Below, piece by piece: positions 5,467 through 9,455 of a stretch of 9,455 nucleotides of DNA. The notes beneath the pieces were generated by a model. The model saw nothing but the letters and a program-made list of their open reading frames with translations. It made no database searches and was not told where the DNA came from. Position 1 is the first letter of the stretch. Every line of letters starts with the position of its first letter. Source of the stretch: an uncultured Methylococcaceae bacterium (GTDB taxonomy: Bacteria > Pseudomonadota > Gammaproteobacteria > Methylococcales > Methylomonadaceae); assembly GCA_903903365.1 (NCBI GenBank), contig CAIUYS010000380.1, forward strand, positions 1 through 9,455, read 5' to 3'. Position numbers and translations under genes: made by a program.

Positions 5467-6912
5467 TCACCTCGGCAATTCTGAAACCCCCATCAGATAT
5501 TCATCCACGGCTCTGGCGGCTTGCCGGCCTTCGCGTATTGCCCAGACCACCAGCGATTGTCCTCGCCTTCCGTCTCCGGCAGCAAAGACTTTATCCACAC
5601 TGGTGCTGTAGTGTTTTTCGTTGGCTTTTATCTGGCCGCGCCCATCCAGTTCAACACCCAGTTGCTGTAACAAGCCTTCATGTACCGGATGAACAAAGCC
5701 CATTGCCAGCAACACCAGATCGGCTTCCAGGGTAAAGGCGCTGTCGGGTTTTTCGCTCATTTTCCATTGGCCACCGTCCTGTTTCCATTCCACGGCTACT
5801 GCGTTAAGGTGGGTGATTTTCCCCTCTTTGCCGGTGACGCTTTTCGTGTTGGCGCTCCAGTATCGGTGTTTGATGCCTTCATCATGGGACGTGGTGGTGC
5901 GCAGTTTGTTGGGCCAATTCGGCCAAGTGAGCAGTTTGTTTTCTTTTTCGGGGGGTTCCGGCAAAATTTCAAGTTGCACGACCGATACTGCGCCTTGCCG
6001 AATTGACGTGCCGATGCAATCAGAGCCGGTATCGCCGCCGCCGATAACCACGACACGTTTGCCTTTGGCAGAAATGGCGAGCTCATCAGGAATGGTATCG
6101 CCTGCATTGCGCTTGTTTTGTTGGCGTAAAAAATCCATCGCAAAATGCACGCCCTGATAATCATTCCGACCATCGACGTCTAAATCACGCGGCTTTTCGG
6201 AGCCGATGGTTAAGACCAGCGCATCGTATTCGGTGAGTATTTTTTCTACAGAAATATCTTTGCCGATGTTGCAGTTGGGTCTAAACCTGACGCCTTCGGC
6301 TTGCATTTGCGCGATACGTCGGTCGATATGGGTTTTTTCCATCTTAAAATCAGGAATGCCATAGCGTAACAACCCGCCAATACGGTCATTTTTTTCGTAC
6401 AACACCACTTCATGCCCGGCGCGAGCCAGTTGTTGGGCACAAGCCATCCCCGCCGGCCCCGAACCTATTACGGCTACGCGTTTACCGGAGCGTTGCGCAG
6501 GTATCAGGGGTTTTACCCAGCCCATTTCCCAACCTTTATCGATAATAGCGCGTTCTATCGATTTTATGGTCACGGGTTGATCTGTTAAATTAAGCGTACA
6601 CGATGCCTCGCAGGGCGCCGGACAAATACTGCCGGTAAATTCGGGAAAATTGTTGGTGCTGTGCAAAACGGCCAGCGCTTCTTGCCAGTCGCCACGATAA
6701 ACATCGTCATTCCATTCCGGAATAATATTATTAACCGGACACCCCTGATGACAAAAAGGGATGCCGCAATCCATACAGCGTGCGCCTTGCTGCGCCATTT
6801 CTGCATCGCTGGGGGCTAACGTAAACTCTCGATAATGCTTGATACGATCACTTGGTGCTTCATAGCGCCGTTCGGCTCGCGGTAGTTCCATAAACCCGGT
6901 TGGTTTGCCCAT
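5467..6912 (-). CDS. gltD: Glutamate synthase small (beta) subunit
   Basis: A 481-residue subunit that takes electrons from NADPH (or NADH) through FAD and passes them by 4Fe-4S clusters to GltB. The N-terminal ferredoxin-like region has two Cys groups, C46/C49/C54/C58 and C97/C101/C105. The FAD site is GSGPAG (150-155) with RIGGLLRYGIPDFK after it. The pyridine nucleotide site is GGGDTG (291-296), and the C-terminal FAD contact is AAGDGRRG (444-451). The MGKPTGFME start, the LRTTTSHDEGIKHRYW region and the tail resemble the form found in actinobacteria, cyanobacteria and the GltD-like part of plant NADH-GOGAT more than E. coli GltD. The ATG at 6912 has a good AGAAGG 7 nt upstream (6920-6925). 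It follows gltB by 47 nt in the same direction, so the two are very likely one operon. The gene appears complete. Confidence 0.96.
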   Translation of the reverse strand: MGKPTGFMELPRAERRYEAPSDRIKHYREFTLAPSDAEMAQQGARCMDCGIPFCHQGCPVNNIIPEWNDDVYRGDWQEALAVLHSTNNFPEFTGSICPAPCEASCTLNLTDQPVTIKSIERAIIDKGWEMGWVKPLIPAQRSGKRVAVIGSGPAGMACAQQLARAGHEVVLYEKNDRIGGLLRYGIPDFKMEKTHIDRRIAQMQAEGVRFRPNCNIGKDISVEKILTEYDALVLTIGSEKPRDLDVDGRNDYQGVHFAMDFLRQQNKRNAGDTIPDELAISAKGKRVVVIGGGDTGSDCIGTSIRQGAVSVVQLEILPEPPEKENKLLTWPNWPNKLRTTTSHDEGIKHRYWSANTKSVTGKEGKITHLNAVAVEWKQDGGQWKMSEKPDSAFTLEADLVLLAMGFVHPVHEGLLQQLGVELDGRGQIKANEKHYSTSVDKVFAAGDGRRGQSLVVWAIREGRQAARAVDEYLMGVSELPR

Positions 6913-6959
6913 CTCAATACCTTCTACAAAAAATGTTTACACGGTTACGGTAGCTTCGC

Positions 6960-9455
6960 CTACAAGGACGCGGTAGCTTGTTCTGCCTGAATTTGTTTAA
7001 GCGCGGCACGGTAATCCACCGGCATCACTTTAATAAATCGCGGCAAAAATTCATTCCAGTTTTCCAGGATATGTTGCGCCCGTTGGCTACCCGTATAGTG
7101 TTTATGATTTTGAATCAAACGCTTCAGGCGCTGGGCATCATGACGGGTCATGTCCGTCATGATATGGATTCGCCCGTGTGTTTCCATATCGCCGCCTTGG
7201 TGCGCCAGGGTTTCCAGAAGATCATCTTCGACCGGAATCGGTTCAAGTTCAACCATGGCTAAATTACACAACTGGTTAAAATTAGTGTCTTTATCCAACA
7301 CATAAGCCACGCCCCCCGACATACCGGCGGCAAAATTACGTCCGGTTTTACCGAGCACGACCACCACGCCACCAGTCATGTATTCACAACCATGATCGCC
7401 CACGCCTTCAACAACAGCTATAGCCCCCGAATTACGAACTGCAAAACGTTCACCGGCAATGCCGTTAAAATAACATTCGCCGCTGATGGCGCCATAAAGC
7501 ACCGTGTTGCCGACGATAATATTTTCAGCCGGATCAATAGGGCAATCTTTGGGCGGATAAATGGCGATACGACCGCCGCTCATGCCCTTCCCTACATAAT
7601 CATTGCCTTCGCCTTCAAGTTCTATACTAATGCCTTGCGCCAGAAACGCACCGAAACTTTGTCCGGCCGTGCCTTTGACATGAATGGCGATGGTATCGTC
7701 CGGCAAGCCTTTATGTCCGTAGCGTTTTGCGACTTGACCGGACAACATGGCACCAAAGGTACGATTAACATTACGAATCGGGGTATTGATGACAACAGCT
7801 TGCCCGTGTTCCAGCGCTGGTTGCGCCTGTGCAATCAAGACATGATCCAGTGCATGTTCCAAGCCATGATCTTGCTGCTCACGATGATAAACCGCCGTGG
7901 AGTTATCCACATCGGGCCGATAAAAAATACGGCTAAAATCCAACCCTTCCGTTTTCCAATGGGAAAGCGCATGTTGCATATCCAACTTATCCGACCGACC
8001 GACCATTTCATCAAAACTGCGAAAACCCAGCTTGGCCATCCAACGGCGTACATCTTCGGCAATCATGAAAAAATAATTGACGACATGTTCGGGTTGGCCG
8101 GTAAAGCGTTTCCGAAGCTCTGGATCTTGCGTGGCTACGCCGACCGGACAGGTATTTAAATGACATTTGCGCATCATCAAACACCCAGAAACAATTAAAG
8201 GCGCGGTGGCAAAACCAAACTCATCTGCGCCCAACAAGGCACCAATAATAACATCACGACCGGTACGCAAACCGCCATCAACCTGAACGGCAATACGACC
8301 GCGCAACTTGTTAAGCACTAAGGTTTGATGAGTTTCAGCCAGGCCAATTTCCCAGGGCAAACCGGCGTGTTTGATTGAACTCATCGGACTTGCACCGGTG
8401 CCGCCGTCATAACCGGCAATGGTGACATGATCGGCATGGGCTTTGGAAACGCCTGCTGCGACGGTTCCCACGCCCACTTCGGACACCAGTTTAACGCTGA
8501 TTCGCGCTTGGGGATTGACGTTTTTTAAATCATGGATCAGCTGCGCGATATCTTCAATGGAATAAATATCATGATGGGGCGGCGGTGATATTAAGCCGAC
8601 ACCTTGCGTGGCATGACGGACTTTGGCAATCACCGCATCCACTTTATGTCCGGGCAATTGTCCACCCTCACCCGGTTTGGCGCCCTGACTGATTTTAATT
8701 TGAATGTCATCGGCATTGACCAAATATTCAGTGGTCACACCAAAACGTCCCGAAGCGACCTGCTTGATTGCCGAACGCATGGAATCGCCATTGGGCAAGG
8801 GCGTAAAGCGTTCTGAAAGCTCGCCGCCTTCACCGGTATTGGATTTGCCGCCGATGCGGTTCATGGCAATCGCCAGAGTCGTATGAGCTTCGTAAGAAAT
8901 CGACCCAAATGACATCGCGCCGGTCGCAAAACGTTTGAGGATCTGCGTAACCGACTCGACTTCTTCCAGCGGCACCGGATTTGGCTCTTCCTTAAAAGTC
9001 ATTAAGCCACGCAAGGTGAGTAAAGCCTCGTTTTGTTCATCGATTAAACGACAAAAATCCGCATAACCTTCCGCACTGTTGGTGCGTGTGGCATGTTGCA
9101 AGGTGCTGATGGTAGCCGGTGTCCAGGTATGCGCTTCACCGCGTATGCGATAAGCATATTCGCCACCAATATCCAGCGCATTTTTATACAACGGCGCATG
9201 ACCAAACGCTAACCGGTGACGGCGCAGGGTTTCTTCGCTAATTTCAGGCAAACCGGCTCCTTCAATGGTGCTGGTGGTGCCGGTAAAATAACGATCCAAA
9301 AAGGGTTCAGACAACCCGATGGCGTTAAAAATTTGTGCGCCGCAATAAGACTGATAAGTCGAAATACCCATTTTGGACATCACTTTTAACAAGCCTTTGG
9401 AAACCGCTTTGACATAACGCTTGTGCGCTTCGTACTCAGTCAGGTCGGGTATATC
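6960..9455 (-). CDS. gltB: Glutamate synthase large (alpha) subunit, C-terminal part
   Basis: The frame is open to the window edge and reads DIPDLTEYEAHKRYVKAVSK at its upstream end, so this is the last 831 residues of a protein usually near 1,480-1,540; the TTG at 9392 is not a start. GltB converts glutamine and 2-oxoglutarate into two glutamates. Present here are the end of the central domain, the FMN-binding synthase barrel (GGQLPGHKVD, LISPPPHHDIYSIED, IAGYDGGTGASP, VDGGLRTGRDV), the 3Fe-4S cysteines in CLMMRKCHLNTC (codons at 8181-8183, 8163-8165 and 8148-8150), and the C-terminal beta-helix domain with repeated GG-rich turns such as GVGDHGCEYMTGG. The N-terminal glutamine amidotransferase domain and its catalytic Cys1 lie outside, as does the promoter. 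The gene ends with TAG, followed by gltD. Confidence 0.96.
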   Translation of the reverse strand, partial: DIPDLTEYEAHKRYVKAVSKGLLKVMSKMGISTYQSYCGAQIFNAIGLSEPFLDRYFTGTTSTIEGAGLPEISEETLRRHRLAFGHAPLYKNALDIGGEYAYRIRGEAHTWTPATISTLQHATRTNSAEGYADFCRLIDEQNEALLTLRGLMTFKEEPNPVPLEEVESVTQILKRFATGAMSFGSISYEAHTTLAIAMNRIGGKSNTGEGGELSERFTPLPNGDSMRSAIKQVASGRFGVTTEYLVNADDIQIKISQGAKPGEGGQLPGHKVDAVIAKVRHATQGVGLISPPPHHDIYSIEDIAQLIHDLKNVNPQARISVKLVSEVGVGTVAAGVSKAHADHVTIAGYDGGTGASPMSSIKHAGLPWEIGLAETHQTLVLNKLRGRIAVQVDGGLRTGRDVIIGALLGADEFGFATAPLIVSGCLMMRKCHLNTCPVGVATQDPELRKRFTGQPEHVVNYFFMIAEDVRRWMAKLGFRSFDEMVGRSDKLDMQHALSHWKTEGLDFSRIFYRPDVDNSTAVYHREQQDHGLEHALDHVLIAQAQPALEHGQAVVINTPIRNVNRTFGAMLSGQVAKRYGHKGLPDDTIAIHVKGTAGQSFGAFLAQGISIELEGEGNDYVGKGMSGGRIAIYPPKDCPIDPAENIIVGNTVLYGAISGECYFNGIAGERFAVRNSGAIAVVEGVGDHGCEYMTGGVVVVLGKTGRNFAAGMSGGVAYVLDKDTNFNQLCNLAMVELEPIPVEDDLLETLAHQGGDMETHGRIHIMTDMTRHDAQRLKRLIQNHKHYTGSQRAQHILENWNEFLPRFIKVMPVDYRAALKQIQAEQATASL

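Noticed and set aside
5680..6157. Plus-strand frames of about 110 codons opposite gltD
   Set aside because: They are antisense shadows of gltD; the gltD frame carries all the known cofactor motifs and these carry none.
6913..6959. Internal regulatory element between gltB and gltD
   Set aside because: The 47-nt gap shows only a normal ribosome binding site and no stable hairpin or separate promoter, so ordinary co-transcription is enough.
7392..8159. A 255-codon open frame on the plus strand inside gltB
   Set aside because: It lies wholly antisense to well-conserved gltB sequence, including the 3Fe-4S cysteines, and its translation shows no recognisable domain. Long antisense frames are common opposite GC-skewed codons.

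Overview
The window looks like chromosomal DNA of a gammaproteobacterium of moderate GC. The GltB/GltD and DbpA proteins are of proteobacterial type. The small hairpin repeats ending in CACCCTACC and the DUF4160/DUF2442 pair remind me of methanotrophs (Methylococcales), but that placement is an impression and not shown by the sequence.

Layout from left to right. 1-362 is non-coding, with a 16-bp inverted repeat, nested hairpins and a probable dbpA terminator. 363-1751 (minus) is dbpA, a DEAD-box RNA helicase for ribosome assembly with its C-terminal RNA-binding domain intact. 1752-2130 separates dbpA from the divergently transcribed pyrophosphatase gene; it holds a candidate plus-strand promoter and an unrecognised 53-codon minus-strand ORF. 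2131-4620 (plus) is a membrane-bound, ion-pumping pyrophosphatase of a sequence-divergent type. 4788-5249 (minus) is a DUF4160-DUF2442 pair whose first member appears broken by a lost start codon and a 5-bp repeat expansion, which joins its frame to that of DUF2442. 5250-5466 is non-coding and repeat-rich. 5467-6912 (minus) is gltD, and 6960-9455 (minus) is the C-terminal part of gltB, which runs off the right edge.

gltB and gltD form an operon for glutamate synthase, the central ammonium-assimilation enzyme. The pyrophosphatase would recover energy from PPi released by biosynthesis. dbpA serves 50S ribosome maturation. These genes look like independent neighbours. I see no mobile element, CRISPR array, tRNA or rRNA, and no convincing new multi-gene system. 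The points most worth a second look are the slippage-type fusion of DUF4160 with DUF2442, the divergent pyrophosphatase active site, and the unexplained small ORF opposite the pyrophosphatase leader.
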